Part shown: positions 38,490 through 50,219 of the stretch, piece after piece
Layout: every line of letters begins with the position of its first letter
Numbering within the stretch: position 1 is the stretch's first letter
DNA from: Prorocentrum cordatum
Taxonomy: Eukaryota > Sar > Dinophyceae > Prorocentrales > Prorocentraceae
NCBI GenBank assembly: GCA_963575745.1
Contig: CAUYUJ010014589.1
Coordinates: forward strand, 325,001-389,000
DNA: 64,000 bases
Direction of reading: 5' to 3'
Program-made: the position numbers and the translations under genes
Notes under the pieces: model-generated
Told to the model about the DNA's origin: nothing
What the model saw: the letters and a program-made list of their open reading frames with translations, nothing else
Database searches by the model: none

Positions 38490-40570
38490 AGGAGAGTTGC
38501 GAGGCCGAAGCGGATAGCGACCGCACCCCCATCGCACCCCTGGTGGCGTCGAGAAAGTGCCACGCTTGCCGCGATATCCGTGGCCGAAACGGATAGCGAC
38601 CGCACCCCCAGCGCACCCCCTTGTGGCATGGAGAAACTGCCGCGCTTGCCACACGTTGCGAGTCCGAAGCGCATAGCGACCGCCCCCCCAGCCCAATCCT
38701 TTGTGGCGCCGCGAAAGTGCCACGCTTGCCACGCGGTGCGTGGCCGAAACGGATAGCGGCCGCACCCCCAGCCCAATCCCTTGCGGCGCCGCGAAAGTGC
38801 CACGCTTGCCACGCTTGGCGAGGCCGAAACGGATAACGACCGCACCTCCAGCGCACCCCCTGTGGCCTGCCACGCTTTGCGAGACCGAAGCGGATAGAGA
38901 CCGCACCCTCAGCGCACCCCCTGTGGCGCCGAGAAAGTGCCACGCCTGCCGCGCTTTGCGGCGCCGAAGCGGATAGCGATCGCACCCCCAGTGCACGCCT
39001 TGTGGCATGGAGAAAGTGCCACGCCTGCCACACGTTGTGAGCCCGAAACGGATAGCGGCCGCACCCCCAGCGCACCCCTTGTGGCGTCGAGGAAGTGCCA
39101 CGCCTGCCACGCCTTGCGAGACCAAAACGGATAGCGGCCGCACCCCCAGCGCACCCCCTGTGGCGTCGAGGAAGCGTCACGCTTGCCGCGCTTTGCGAGG
39201 CCGAAACGGATAGCGGCCGCACCCCCAGCGCACCCCGTGCGGCGTCGAGAAACTGCCACGGCTGCCACGATTTCCGTGACCGAAACGGATATCGACCGCA
39301 CCCCCAGCGCACCCCCTCTGGCATGGAGAAAGTGCCACGCTTGCGGGTCCGAAGCGCATATCGACCGCACCCCCAGCGCACACCCTGTGGCGGCGAGGAA
39401 GTGCCACGCTTGCCACGATTTCCGCGGCCGAAACGGATAGCGACCGCACCCCAGCGCACCCCCTTGTGGCATGGAGGAAGTGCCACGCCTGCCACACGTT
39501 GCGAGTCCGAAGCGCATAGCGACCGCCCCCCCAGCGCACCCCCTGTGGCGCCGAGGAAGTGCCACGCCTGCCACGCGGTGCGTGGCCGAAACGGATAGCG
39601 GCCGCACCCCCAGCCCAATCCTTTGTGGCGCCGCGAAAGTGCCACGCTTTCCACGCTTGCCGAGGCCGAAACGGATAGCGACCGCACCTCCAGCGCACCC
39701 TTTGTGGCCTGCCACGCTTTGCGAGACCGAAGCGGATAGAGACCGCACCCCCAGCGCACCCCCTGTGGCGCCGAGAAAGTGCCACGCCCGCCGCGCTTTG
39801 CGACGCCGAGGCGGATAGCGATCGCACCCCCAGCGCACGCCCTGTGGCATGGAGAAAGTGCCACGCCTGCCACACGTTGTGAGCCCGAAACGCATAGCGA
39901 CAGCACCCCCAGCGCACCCCCTGTGGCGTCGAGGAAGTGTCACGCTTGCCACGCTTTGCGAAGCCGAGACGGATAGCGACCGCACCCCCAGCGCACCCCG
40001 TGCGGCGTCGAGAAACTGCCACGGCTGCCACGATTTCCGTGACCGAAACGGATAGAGACCGCACCCCCAGCGCACCCCCTCTGGCATGGAGAAAGTGCCA
40101 CGCTTGCGGGTCCGAAGCGCATAGCGACCGCACCCCCAGCGCACACCCTGTGGCGCCGAGGAAGTACCAGCCACGCTTTGCGTGGCCGAAACGGATAGCG
40201 ACCGCACCCCCCGCGCACCCCTTGTGGCGTCGAGAAAGTGCCACGTTTGTTACGCCCTGCGATGTTGGCGCGTCTAGGGGCCGCGCTGAGGGACCACCCC
40301 CTGCGCACCCCCTCCCCGGTGTCGAGAAAATGCCACGCTTGCTAGGCGTTGCGACATTGTCGCGTATGGAAACCGCGGTGAGGGACCACCCCCGGCGCAC
40401 CGCCTCTGGCGCCGAGAAGGCTCGCATAGAGACCGCGCTGAGGGACCACCCCTGCACACCCCCGTCTGGTGTCGAGAAAGTGCCACATCTGCTAGGCCCT
40501 GCGACATTGGCGCGTATAGGGACCGCGCTGAGGGACCATCCCCTGCGCACCCTCTCTGGTGTCGAGAAAG
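38490..40570. repeat. 79-80 bp satellite with higher-order repeats
   Basis: About 22 regular units plus about four diverged ones at the right end. The unit has CCGAAACGGATAGCGACCGC, ACCCCCAGCGCACCCCCTGT, GGCGCCGAGAAAGTGCCACG and CTTGCCACGCTTTGCGAGG. Successive GGATAGCGAC sites are 79-80 bp apart (38,511; 38,590; 38,670; 38,750). Variant units recur in the same order: the CATGGAG unit at 38,621 and 39,464 (843 bp), and the GTGCGGCGTCGAGAAACTG unit at 39,238 and 40,001 (763 bp). A shortened unit (CTGTGGCCTGCCACGC) is present in both. All three minus frames are open for more than 1 kb, but as the period is not a multiple of three this reflects a stop-free unit. Confidence 0.92.
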
Positions 40571-40579
40571 CAGCTGAGC

Positions 40580-40745
40580 TTTGTTGTGCTGAGCTGAGCG
40601 TTGTTGAGCGGTGCTGTGCTGTGATGTGTTGTGTACGTGCTGTGTGTCAATGTGTTGTGTGCTGCGTGCTGTGCTGAGCTGTGCTGAGCTGTGCTGTGCT
40701 GTGCTGCGCTGCGCTGTGCTGCGCTGCGCTGTGCGGCGCTGTGTT
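40580..40745. repeat. GTGCT/GAGCT pentanucleotide tract
   Basis: Repeats of GTGCT, GAGCT and GCGCT directly after the satellite. Confidence 0.85.
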
Positions 40746-40859
40746 GCGTGAGGAGGAGAAGGAGGGGTGAGGAGGAGACGCGGGTGCGACGCAGGAAGGA
40801 AGGAACCCATAACCCCACTAAGCATGTGGGGAAACACATGACGAACATAATAACCTGCT

Positions 40860-41470
40860 TGGATGTTTCTTGCGAGTTTTTGCAGGCCTCTTGGAACGTC
40901 TTGGGGCATCTTGGGTGCCTCGGGAGTCCGCTTGAAGTCTCTTGGGGGCCTCCTGGGGGTCTCTTGGGAGCCTCTTGGAGGCCTCTTGGGTCCGTCTGGG
41001 CGCCTCTTGGGGCCCTGTCGGGACGCTCTCGTGAGTTTTAGGGGCACTCTTGGCGCTATCTTGGAGGAGATCGATCAAAGAAGGGGGGGTTCTTAATTAG
41101 CGCTGCCCTTCCAGAGCGCCCAACATCGCCTCCAGAACCCCTCTTGGGGCGCTCTTGGGGCCGTATTGGGCCTCTTCGGAGCCCCTCTTGGGGCCCTCTT
41201 GGGCCATTTTGGAGCCATCTTTAGGCCTCGGATGGCCATCGGAAGCGAAAAGGCGAGACGGCAAACATCATTGATTTCCTTTAGGCTAAGGATGGTGGCT
41301 TCTTGGAAGCCTCATTGAGAGTCTCGGATGTCTCTTGGAGCCGTCTTGGAGCGTTCCTGGGGCCTCTCGGAGTATCTTGAGAGCCATCTTGACGCAGCTT
41401 GCGCTATCTTGAGCCATCTTGGAGGTCATCTTGGCCTGTCCGAGGCCCTCTTGGAGCCATCTCGGGCCAT
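40860..41470 (+). repeat. CTTGGG minisatellite block 4
   Basis: GGCCTCTTGG units as in block 1. It contains the conserved module ATCGGAAGCGAAAAGGCGAG...AAACATCATTGATTT near 41,228-41,290. Confidence 0.75.
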
Positions 41471-41616
41471 CTGAGATGCTTCAACCCCTCGCGACCACCC
41501 CCGTCCAGGTCCAGGGGAGGGAGTCGGGGGAGGGGTAAACCTCTCCCCGAAGGGGGAGAGGGGGGTTGGAAGAGGAAACTCCCTAAACCACCTACGCCCA
41601 GAGGGCTGGTGGGATT

Positions 41617-42035
41617 TCATTATCGATCTTGCAATCGATCTCACTATTGGGTTCACAATCGATATCATAATCGATCTCACTATCCCTTTCTGTCGATATC
41701 ATCATCGATCCCACTGTGGACCCCAAGGTCGATCTAACTATCGATCTCATTATCAGTATCATTACAGATATCATTATCGATTGTACTATCGATCTCCCTA
41801 TTGATCTCATTACCGATAGCACATCGATATTTCCAGGGATCTGACAATCGATCTCATTATCGATCTTACGATCGATGTCACTATCGATCGTACAGTCGAT
41901 TTCACCGTCGATCTTACTATCGACTTCACCACCTATCAAACTCTCGATCCCTCTGTCGATCTCACTATCGGACTCCCAATGCGATCTCACTATCGAACTC
42001 CCTGACTATGGATCTCACTATCGATCTCATTACGG
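41617..42035 (+). repeat. 12-bp ATCGATCTCACT array 2
   Basis: The same unit and orientation as 19,480-19,810, again following a CTTGGG block and a short G-rich/C-rich linker. It continues into GGGACACCGACG units (42,036-42,170). Confidence 0.85.
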
Positions 42036-42179
42036 GACACCGGCGGGGCACCGACGGGACACCGACGGAAGTCTGACGGGACACAGACGAGCCACCCCGG
42101 GACACCACGGGACGCCGCGGGACACCATCGTGGCACCATGGCGGGACACCCCTGGCACCCACCCGCCAACCAGGGGGGC

Positions 42180-42660
42180 GGACTTCTACCCCAGCGGCGC
42201 CCTAGCCAGATGAGGGTTCATTCCTCTCGTCCGTCCACGCAGCTTCGCCTCGCCCACGCGCTCGACACGAGCACGAAACCGAAACCGATTTCTCGGTGGG
42301 AGATTCTCCGTTCCATTGCGATCTCACCCCGTCATGTCGGATTCTTCGAAAGGAGCTACGGTCCTTTATAGTGTGCTCCCGCTGCAGCATTGGCTGGCAA
42401 CATTTCAGGATCGGCATTTTGCTCCTGTTGTTCGGGATGGCGCAATCGCCCCAGCGCACACTGTGCCTCTGGATATGACCCCTTCCTTGTCGTTGGCGTT
42501 CCCTTCCTTTCCTTCTGTCCGCCTGCCCCTGGTGCTCCTGCTCTTCCTGATGCCGCGATTCCTCCATCGCCCTCTCCTCTTTCCTCAGCCTCGTCCTCCC
42601 CCTGCCCGTCCTCCTCCATCCCCTCTGCTCTTGGAGAGCTCCTCCTCGCAGCAGCCTCAG
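42180..42660. other. Unrecognised sequence
   Basis: A pyrimidine-rich stretch at 42,480-42,640; no exon or RNA is supported. Confidence 0.4.
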
Positions 42661-42711
42661 CCGTGTCAGCAGGGCGGTCTGGGCGCCTCGCCTGATGCGT
42701 CACATTTACCT

Positions 42712-42835
42712 GGCATCGCTCGGACGTGTGTATTTTTCCTTCGGCGAGGACCATCGAGGAGCATCCTTGATCATTTGGCGAAAAAAACACGCATCAAAAC
42801 CGAACAAAAACACAGAGAATGGACGTCCGAGCGAA
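42712..42835 (+). mobile_element. Short foldback repeat family C, copy 2
   Basis: Partner of 7,622-7,752. The ends are GCTCGGACGTGTG and GGACGTCCGAGC, a 9-bp terminal inverted repeat CTCGGACGT. The interior is A-rich at the right (AAAAAACACGCATC). Confidence 0.45.
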
Positions 42836-42879
42836 GGCCAGTGTATGATCCTGATGCAAAGTTGAACTTTCCGGCAGCT

Positions 42880-43560
42880 GCACGGCTGGAGGGAGGGCGG
42901 CTTTCCACCAGCTGCTCTCTCGCTCGTGTCGCGCATGGTCATTTCAAAAGCTTGCAGAGGTTCGCAAGATGGAGGGGTGGCGGTTCAGAACATGATTCCT
43001 CCGCCCTATCGCCGCGCAGATCTGTTTCCAATGCTTGCATTAGATGGAAGTCTTGCCATAGCGTCGGGCACATTCGTCTGGCATATTGCAATATTTAATT
43101 ACTGGGTTGGAGGCCGGTTCCTGATCAAAGTAGGACTCTCGCCTGAGATTTCCTCAGTTCTAGATATTTGAAAATCGAACACATGTAACCGCTGCTCGGA
43201 TGGATGGCGGCTCATCTTCAAATTGGGGTTCTTGCTTTCGACGTCCTCGAAGGTGATGACCATCAGTGTAAACTTCTGCAGCCGTTGCACAGCTCGGGGC
43301 GTGTCTTCTTCAATACGGAACTCTCGGTGGACACATATCAATACGGATGATCATACCTTGTGGCATTCCTTTTGAGTCGATCGAAGGACGCAGGGCTGCT
43401 CCTTACCTAAACGGGGCTCTCGACTGCTGGTCTTTTTGTCAAGGGGGGCTTCTTGAAGCGAAACGGAAGGGCTGTGGGGACTTCTGAGTGGGGCACTGGG
43501 GACGGGAGGGTGTATTGCAAAATCGTTGATGCATCTTGGTTTTATACCCCGGACCTCCCC
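42880..43560 (-). repeat. Element X, inverted diverged copy
   Basis: In reverse orientation it contains the tail units (GGCGG.TTTC.A, CGCCGCGCAGAT, GATGGATGGCGGCTCATCTTC) and then the head landmark GGACGGGAGGGTGTATTGCA at about 43,500 and GTTGATGCATCTTGG. The order is the mirror of 4.13-4.8 kb. Confidence 0.5.
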
Positions 43561-44760
43561 TCTCTCCAACGTGCAAGGCACCCCTGTCTGCTTGCGCATC
43601 ACACAATGGGGTCATTCGGGGTGTCATGATTGTCATGATCCTCTAGGACACCCCGGTTGGCGGATAGCAGCTGGTTCACAGCGATGGAAGAGGATGGGTG
43701 TGAGGGGTAGGATGCCAAAGACGGCGCGAGCGTACTGAGGCTTGCCCTCCCAGTTCTCCCTTTCCCCCCCCCTGCGGCCCCATCACCTCCTCCCCGTTCC
43801 CCTCCGTGTTTCCAGTCCCCGTCCTGTTTCTCAGCCCTCCGATGTGGTGATTTTTGTGATGACGTGGGCCGGCCCCCAGCGGTCTGGACCCATTCCCCGG
43901 GGCACGTTTTTCAGGCAAGGGCCTTCGCAGGCCGTGCAGCAAGTCCCCGCCCCGTCGTTTTGTAGGTGTCATGACCCGAGGAGGTCGGGTATTCTTGTCC
44001 GCCCTCCTGCCTGCCCCCTCCCCCCCGTGGACCAGCCGCCCCTCCCTCCCCTGCGCTCCCTCCGCTCCTCGCGTCGGGCCCTCGCTGTTTGCGTTTCACC
44101 CTTCCCTGATATCCGACGTTGCAACAAAAAGCAACACGGGAACAAATCACGACCTGATTCCTGGACGCCGTCTTTTTGCGCATTTCTTCGAGTCGCATCG
44201 ATCTGTGAGGGAGCAATGGCCCGAAACAGGTCGAAAGCGCCCGTGGTGGAACAATTGAAACGCCAGGATTTCAGAGTTCCTCGGACCTGCGTCTCCAGAG
44301 GCAGGTCAATCTGCTCTTTAGGATGGCGTGTCCGACTCGTGCAAGTTGTTCTTGCATGGCGCTCCCCCCCCCCCGCGCCTCCCTCCGCCGCCTTTTCGCA
44401 CAGCGCTGGGCCAAAACGGCGTGCAAGTGAGTCCCGACTGGGGTGAAGTCGGATTTGTCTTTCGGGCCTCGCCACTCTAACATGGAAGTGAACTTGCAGA
44501 AGCCTGAACAAAAGCAGCCTCTAGGAGAGCGTTCTTTCATTTCCGGGCGAGAGCGGACATCATCGGGGAAGGGGGCGGGGGGTATAGGGGGCGGGGGGCC
44601 GGTAAGGTCACGTTTCGCGCCAGCGCCGTTCGGGAATGTCTCGGAACCACCAGAGCCACTTCGGAGGCCAGCACGACTCGTGACGTTGCCTGGGGAGGGG
44701 CCCCGCCAACGGCCGCGAGCAACAGAGAACACGCTCTCCTCAGAGCCCCCCCCCGCGCCG
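43561..44760. other. Unrecognised sequence
   Basis: Includes a short match to repeat family C (GGCAAGGGCCTTCG, 43,914) and C-rich runs. No exon with matching borders is seen. Confidence 0.4.
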
Positions 44761-44768
44761 CCGGCAGG

Positions 44769-44900
44769 ACGTGCTGAAGCACCTGCCCGGCCCCGGCGCC
44801 CTGCCGGGGCTCGCCGGCATGCCCCCGGGGGCGCTGCACGGGCTCGCCGGCATGCCCCCCGGGGCCCTGCCGGGGTGCGCGGGGGCAGAAGCCCAGACCC
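44769..44900 (+). CDS. Possible exon with LPGLAGMPPGA repeats
   Basis: After CCGCCGGCAG it reads DVLKHLPGPGALPGLAGMPP then GALHGLAGMPPGALPGCAGA. An 11-12 residue Leu-Pro-Gly-Leu-Ala-Gly unit is repeated two to three times. The Gly/Pro composition and GC bias make chance possible. Borders are not defined on the right. Confidence 0.35.
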
Positions 44901-45880
44901 GGACCCCCCCGCGTCGCTCGAGGGGAGAGGCGCGGGGACCACGGCCGAGCCGGCGCGGGATCCGTCGGCGCCGCTCTTGGTCGTGGTCCGTGCTGGCTGC
45001 GCAGATTCGCGGGGCTTGCTCACGAAGTGACGCTGACCAAGATGGACGGTGAGGAGAGTCGACGGGACATTTCCGCGCTCAGTCTCGGTCATGGTCCCCG
45101 TTGTCTGGCCTTTTTCAGTCGTGAAATGATCTCGTACGTTCTCCATTTCGGGCTTCTGGGGGCCCTTGCCGCGCCTCGGGGCCGTCAGGAAGCGGCGCAG
45201 GATGAGAACCTGGCCGGGGGGAAAGGGTCCAGGCCTATGGATGTTCCACGCCACGAGACGAATTCACGACGTCGGGGTTCTGGGCACATCGGGCGCCGCC
45301 ACCTGGGGGCAGGAGTCCTACGTACGCTTCCTCTCGTGGTGGGGGGCGGTGGGTTGTCGCCTCCTGCGTTCCTTCGGGCGTTCCGACCGCGTCTTGTCCG
45401 CGTTGTGGCGCGTCACGCGTGGCGATGCTCGGCACATCATGGATCTCAAGAGGCTTTTTTTGCGGGCGTGCCCCGGGCTGCGGCACGTCCGCCACCATGG
45501 CCTCGAGGGACTCGTGTTGGAGTGTCCTCAGCGCACTTTGAGTCTTTAGACCCGAGTCCTGAACTAAGGAGTAGTTACGGGCGGCCTGGACCCCCCCAAC
45601 TCAAGGGGTGTGCTGCGGGGCCCTCAGGACTGCCTAATTAGGAGAGGCAGAAGGCTTTTCGTGTTCTGGTGGTTCTTGTACTATGCTAGGCGTTCTCGCC
45701 TTCTCGGGCTTCCGACCCACACGCTTTCGGTCGCACTCGTTGGGGGACGGGCAGTGCAGTGCAGACATCGTCGGGCGCCGCCTCGGAGAACTCGGGGCGA
45801 CTGGCCCTGGGGAGGGATGGGGTAGGGAGTCAGTACGATCGAAACGGGTACGGAAAGAATGGTGACGAAGACGGACAGCA
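44901..45880. other. Unrecognised sequence
   Basis: No supported features. Open frames here lack splice signals and consistent composition. Confidence 0.4.
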
Positions 45881-45881
45881 G

Positions 45882-46040
45882 TTTCCGTCCATCTTGAAGA
45901 GGGCTCGCTGTCGGTGTCGCCGCGGACGATGTCCATTTGAGATGGAAGACCGCCTGGCCAACAGCGGCCGTTGTTGGTTTGGGACAACATCTGCTGTTGT
46001 GCATCGTACCCTTTTCCGTACCATTTCGGTCGTCCAAGGG
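45882..46040. repeat. Dispersed repeat shared with 49,590-49,757
   Basis: Shared blocks are TGTCCAT/CGTCCATCTTGAA, GGTGTCGCC.CGGACG and TGTT.G.GCATCGT.CC, in the same orientation. In one minus frame both copies read an RHRQR-x3-F-x-MD motif, so it may derive from an old coding sequence. Confidence 0.45.
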
Positions 46041-46049
46041 GAGGTTTGG

Positions 46050-46790
46050 GGGCCCACGCGTCGAAGACAGTTGAAGCATTGGGTGCTTGGGTAGCCCCGA
46101 GAAGAGATCAGGGTCGATCAAGCCCAGCTGCACGCGCGCTTGTGCTTCCACGTGGGGGCTTTTTGGTCTCGTGCTGTCCTGGGATGTGGCAGGTGGAGTG
46201 TGGTCAGACACCGTCCTGGGAGACCTACAGTCGGCCCAGATTAGTAGGTCGGCTCTGCCAAGTCAAAGGCACGTTTATGTCCTGTGTCTCGCGACCCGTG
46301 CCTCCTGCATTCCTATGGCAATGTGGCCCTCGGAAGAGTCTTTTGTCCTCTCGCGTGTCCTGTCCGATGAAGTCCAACTGTACTGAGAGACCTAGTCGAG
46401 ATTCGAAGACGAGCGCGTTTCTGATCAAGACGACAAGACACGGCATGCCGAGGCGCTGCCCGGGACGGTCCGTTGGGGCAGATCCCAAGCCGAGCCCAGA
46501 CAGAACGCCTCCCTCGTTTGGTGCAGGAGGGAAAAACACACACAGACACAATTAATTGTCGACCCCCCAGAGAGAAACTATGGGAAGTGGGGGGGGAAGT
46601 GGGGGAAACTATGAACAAAAAAAACATAAGGGGAATCCTGTTATTTGTGTGTATTCATTTGTGTGTCACAGGGCCCCTTCATTGGTTTGGTTCGGGCCTC
46701 CCCCTCAGGCAGACCGGCAACATTTGGTCCTTACCCCCCCTGGGGGCCTATCGGCCTCGGCGACCCTCTCGACAGATCGTCTATATGGTA
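46050..46790. other. Unrecognised sequence
   Basis: Moderate GC; no exon or repeat is supported. Confidence 0.4.
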
Positions 46791-46799
46791 GGTTCTCCC

Positions 46800-47219
46800 A
46801 GGGCTGTAAGGAAGAGGTCCTCGTCGCTGCCGCCGCCGCCGCTAGCGGCGTCGGCGTCGGCGTCGTCGTCCTCGTCCTCGTCGTCGTCGTGATCGATCGT
46901 CGTGGTCGTCGGCGTCGTCCGCCTCGTCTCTGGAGGTCTCGCTGGAGCCCTCCAGATACTTCTGGAGGCTTTGCAGGAACTGGGCGGCGCGCACGAGGGG
47001 CGTGGCGCACGAGGGGGGAGGCCTTCCGTGAGGGCCAGGGGGGGCTTCTCGAGAAGCAGGGCCGCTTTGGCGCGGGCCCCGGCCCGCGCCACGCGCGGCG
47101 GCGGCGCCTCTCGAGGAACCGCCTCCCGAGCATGCCGCGGCCCGCGGCCACCCCGGGCTGCGCCCGGGGCTTGGTCGCCGCCATCGTCGTCGTCGTCGCC
47201 GCCGCCGCCGCCGTCGTCT

Positions 47220-47276
<57 letters not shown>

Positions 47277-47450
47277 GCGCCGTCGTGGTCCGCTGGCCAG
47301 ACGGCCAGGCTCGGGCTGCCGCCCGCGGGCCTGCCGCCCCTGGGCCTGCCGCCCTCGGCGCCGCCCCCGCGGCCGCCCGGGGGCGCGCTGCCGCAGCCGG
47401 CGCCCCAGGAGCCCCCGCGCCTCCGCGGGGGCTGTGATGCTCCAGCCTGC
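46800..47450 (-). other. CGT/GAC triplet-rich region, possible minus-strand acidic coding
   Basis: CGT triplets at 46,830-46,920 and 47,180-47,275, the latter with about 20 uninterrupted units. On the minus strand one frame gives a long poly-Asp protein, and another gives a natural-looking AAQFLQSLQKYLEGSSETSR followed by Asp/Arg repeats. The frames disagree, so I do not call a gene. An exon near 46,920-47,010 on the minus strand is possible. Confidence 0.4.
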
Positions 47451-47469
47451 TGCAGGCTGTGATTCCGTT

Positions 47470-48590
47470 GTGAGCACCAGGTAAGGGTCCCCAAACTCGA
47501 GCCTTCAGCCTGGTCAGCCTTCAAACCAGGGGGCTGTGATGCTTCAGCCTGTTGTGAGCACCAGGAGAGTGCCCCCCGAGCTCGAGGGTTTTCTTCGCGT
47601 GTCGGGCGGGGACGCGCGGCCGACACTGCCGTGGACGCTCTTTCGGCACTCTTTTGACACTTTTCCGGGTGCCCGAAATCATTTCTGGGATGTGGCCCGG
47701 AAGTGCGATGGGAGCAACATAGCGCGTGGGGTGTCTTCGAGAAGCATTGGCGAAGCGCCGTGGTCTGCCTGCAGTCGGACCGAGGCATTCGGAGGAGGAA
47801 GAGGTGCCGATACTGATGATTGCCCTCGCCCCGTTTTCCCCTTTTTGAGCCTCCTGGGCGGTCCCCGTTGCCTCTGCTGGATGCACCTCGAAGTCCTGGC
47901 CAAGCGTGAGGGCCTTGTTTCGGGGAAGCGCAAGGCTCGACGGTGGGTGGACTAAAAGTGTCCACGCGTCTCGCCAAGAGCTTGAGTTATCTAAGCATGT
48001 CTGACGAAAATGCATACCCCCCTTCTCCAACATTCAAAGTTGACGGTCTTGGGGCAGTAGGCCAAAGGCCAGGGACAACATGTGGACACTTCAACTTTGG
48101 GTTTTGGGGGGAGTGGTGCGAAGCAAGAGCATTTCGCAATTGTGGTTCTTGTCACGTTGCATCGCCTTACCGCCATGGGTGTGGACACCTTTTGTCTGGG
48201 TTCCGTAGCTCGCCAGAACTCTAGCTTGCCTACGTTTTTCGATGGGCCCGTCCTGGGTTTTGGCGGTTCAGTTCTCGTGGGATTTACGCAGAGGGAGCTC
48301 GCGCCAAATTTCAGCCTTGGTCTCGTCATTTTCCTGACGGCCCCGTCAGGTCAACCCGAGTCCCCCGAAACCGAGTCTTACACATGTTCCCGGCTATTGT
48401 GCTTGCAGGCGTAGCTTGGTGTTCGCGCGCGTACTATGGCGATCGCAGCGCACCCCCGCCCCGACATGCCCCAACGCGCCCAAGCGTTACCGTTTCCCGG
48501 CCCCCCCCCCGCCCGCCCCCGGATAACGGTCCTTACGCGGCAATAATAAACAACAGTCTCTGAGGGATGAGGCCCCGAGGACAAGCGGCG
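47470..48590. other. Unrecognised sequence
   Basis: Contains a short direct repeat (GGCTGTGATGCT.CAGCCTG, 47,431 and 47,531, each with GTGAGCACCAG nearby). No exon is supported. Confidence 0.4.
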
Positions 48591-48599
48591 TCGAACTTG

Positions 48600-48775
48600 A
48601 AGCCGGCTGGGGTGCTGAGGTGGCCCAGCACTGGTTTTGGCTAGCAGAACGGGGGGAGAAAGGGCCCTCCTCGTCGCCACGCTGGACACGGCTCGAACGA
48701 CTGGTTAGTTTCGAAGCTGGGGACCGATTTCGAGCGGATTTGCCCTCAGCCCTCCTCCTTAGCCGTTTTTCTCGG
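48600..48775 (+). repeat. Dispersed repeat shared with 13,798-13,985
   Basis: The second copy, with the same block order, ends at CGGATTTGCCCTCAGCC. Confidence 0.6.
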
Positions 48776-48779
48776 GGCC

Positions 48780-50210
48780 TCATCTTTTAGGGCCCAACGT
48801 ATGAACCGCCGAATACGGGTTGGGGGCGGTCAGGAGCGGGGTGATGATCAGGGGGCGGTGGATATCATGGCCACGGCCATGATACCTCCCCAGATGTTAT
48901 GGTGCCTCTTCTTCTTATTTTATGGCCGAGTACGTCCCCTGTCCCCCCTGGGCCGCGCATGCCTCGGGCCATGATCTGCGACCCCCCCTCTTAGGCGCCC
49001 CCCAACGGGGGTGAAGGGGCGAAATGGTGCCAGAAAGACTGGAAGCGGATCGGGCCCCTCGCAGAGCCCAAGCTGCGGCCCCAGCTGGGCGCGGCCGCAC
49101 GCGGGCGTTGCACTGGTCTCGCTGCACCCTCCGCACGCCTCGCGCCACATCCTCGATGGAAGAAGACGGGGTCGTCTTCACCGACACTGGCGCTTCAGCG
49201 TGCCGCGTAAGGTCGCGCGTGAGCGCCCTCGTCTCCAAGGGCAGCGTGCCGCCCTGGCGGCCCGCGTGAGCCTCCGCCTCGGGTCACTATGTCGCCTTGC
49301 GCAAGATCCGTGTCCGTCGCTCACATGGTGAAGCCTCGGGTGCTGCCGCAGTGGGCACGGTCGCACGTGGGCCCCACGCCCGTCTGGGCACTCTCCACGC
49401 GCACCGTGCCACGTAGTCCATGTGACACTGGGCCACCCAACTGCGGCCACACGGCCGTACGAGTCGGCGGCGCGCCCAGGGGGGTCGGCAGAGAGGGGGC
49501 GGGCCGAGGCCTTTTGACAAGCTTTGTGAGCCTGCTCCGAAGCCACAGGGTTTTCAGAAGGTCCGGGCGCGCCGCCGAACGAAGTCCAACACCAGCTCCT
49601 GTCCATTCTGAACTGGATTCGCTGCCTGTGTCGCCACGGACGCGTCCGTCTGGGACACACGTCGCTTTCCGACGGCGGCCGCCGTCTTTGGTGGACGCCG
49701 TTCGCTGTTGGGCATCGTGCCAATTTTTGCCAGACCCATTTCGGGCGTTCAGGTGGCGCCACAGGATCGGTCTTCTAAGAATTCGGTGGGCTTCTTCGAG
49801 GGGTTTTAAAGGGGCATCTAAGAGCGCTTCTCAGAAGCTTCCCTGGCTGCTAAGAGGTCTCGTGCCTTCTAAATTAGACGCCCCCCCACCTTCTTAGAAC
49901 ACGTCCTTCCTGTTGGCCCGTCGTGCGCACCGCCGAGTCAGATGGGCTCCTACTCGGGAGTCTCGTCGAATTGCCACCATGAAGAACGTACATCCTCCAC
50001 GGGCCTAAGTTCCTAGAAACCTGCCAGCACAGCATTCGCCGGCCCAACGGGCCAGGGCGTGCTAAGATCTCCGGTAACTGGTTAACAGTATTAACAGTAT
50101 TTCTAGTTCGCGCGCGCGGGGCGGCCCCTGGGGGTCCCCCGGCGAAAAGTACCCCGACCAACGCCCGGTCGCCGCCCGACCGCCGCCCGACCGCCGCCCG
50201 ACCAAGTCTA
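48780..50210. other. Unrecognised sequence with one dispersed repeat
   Basis: Holds the second copy of the 45.9 kb repeat (49,590-49,757) and a CTTCTCAGAAG palindrome at 49,831. No exon is supported. Confidence 0.4.
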
Positions 50211-50219
50211 CTCAGAGAT

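Noticed and set aside
38490-40570. CRISPR-like array
   Set aside because: Units are contiguous and similar along their full length, with no unique spacers, and the DNA is eukaryotic.
46781-47977. 398-codon minus-strand acidic protein
   Set aside because: The poly-Asp stretch is a CGT triplet run, and the better-looking peptide nearby is in another frame; left as a possibility only.
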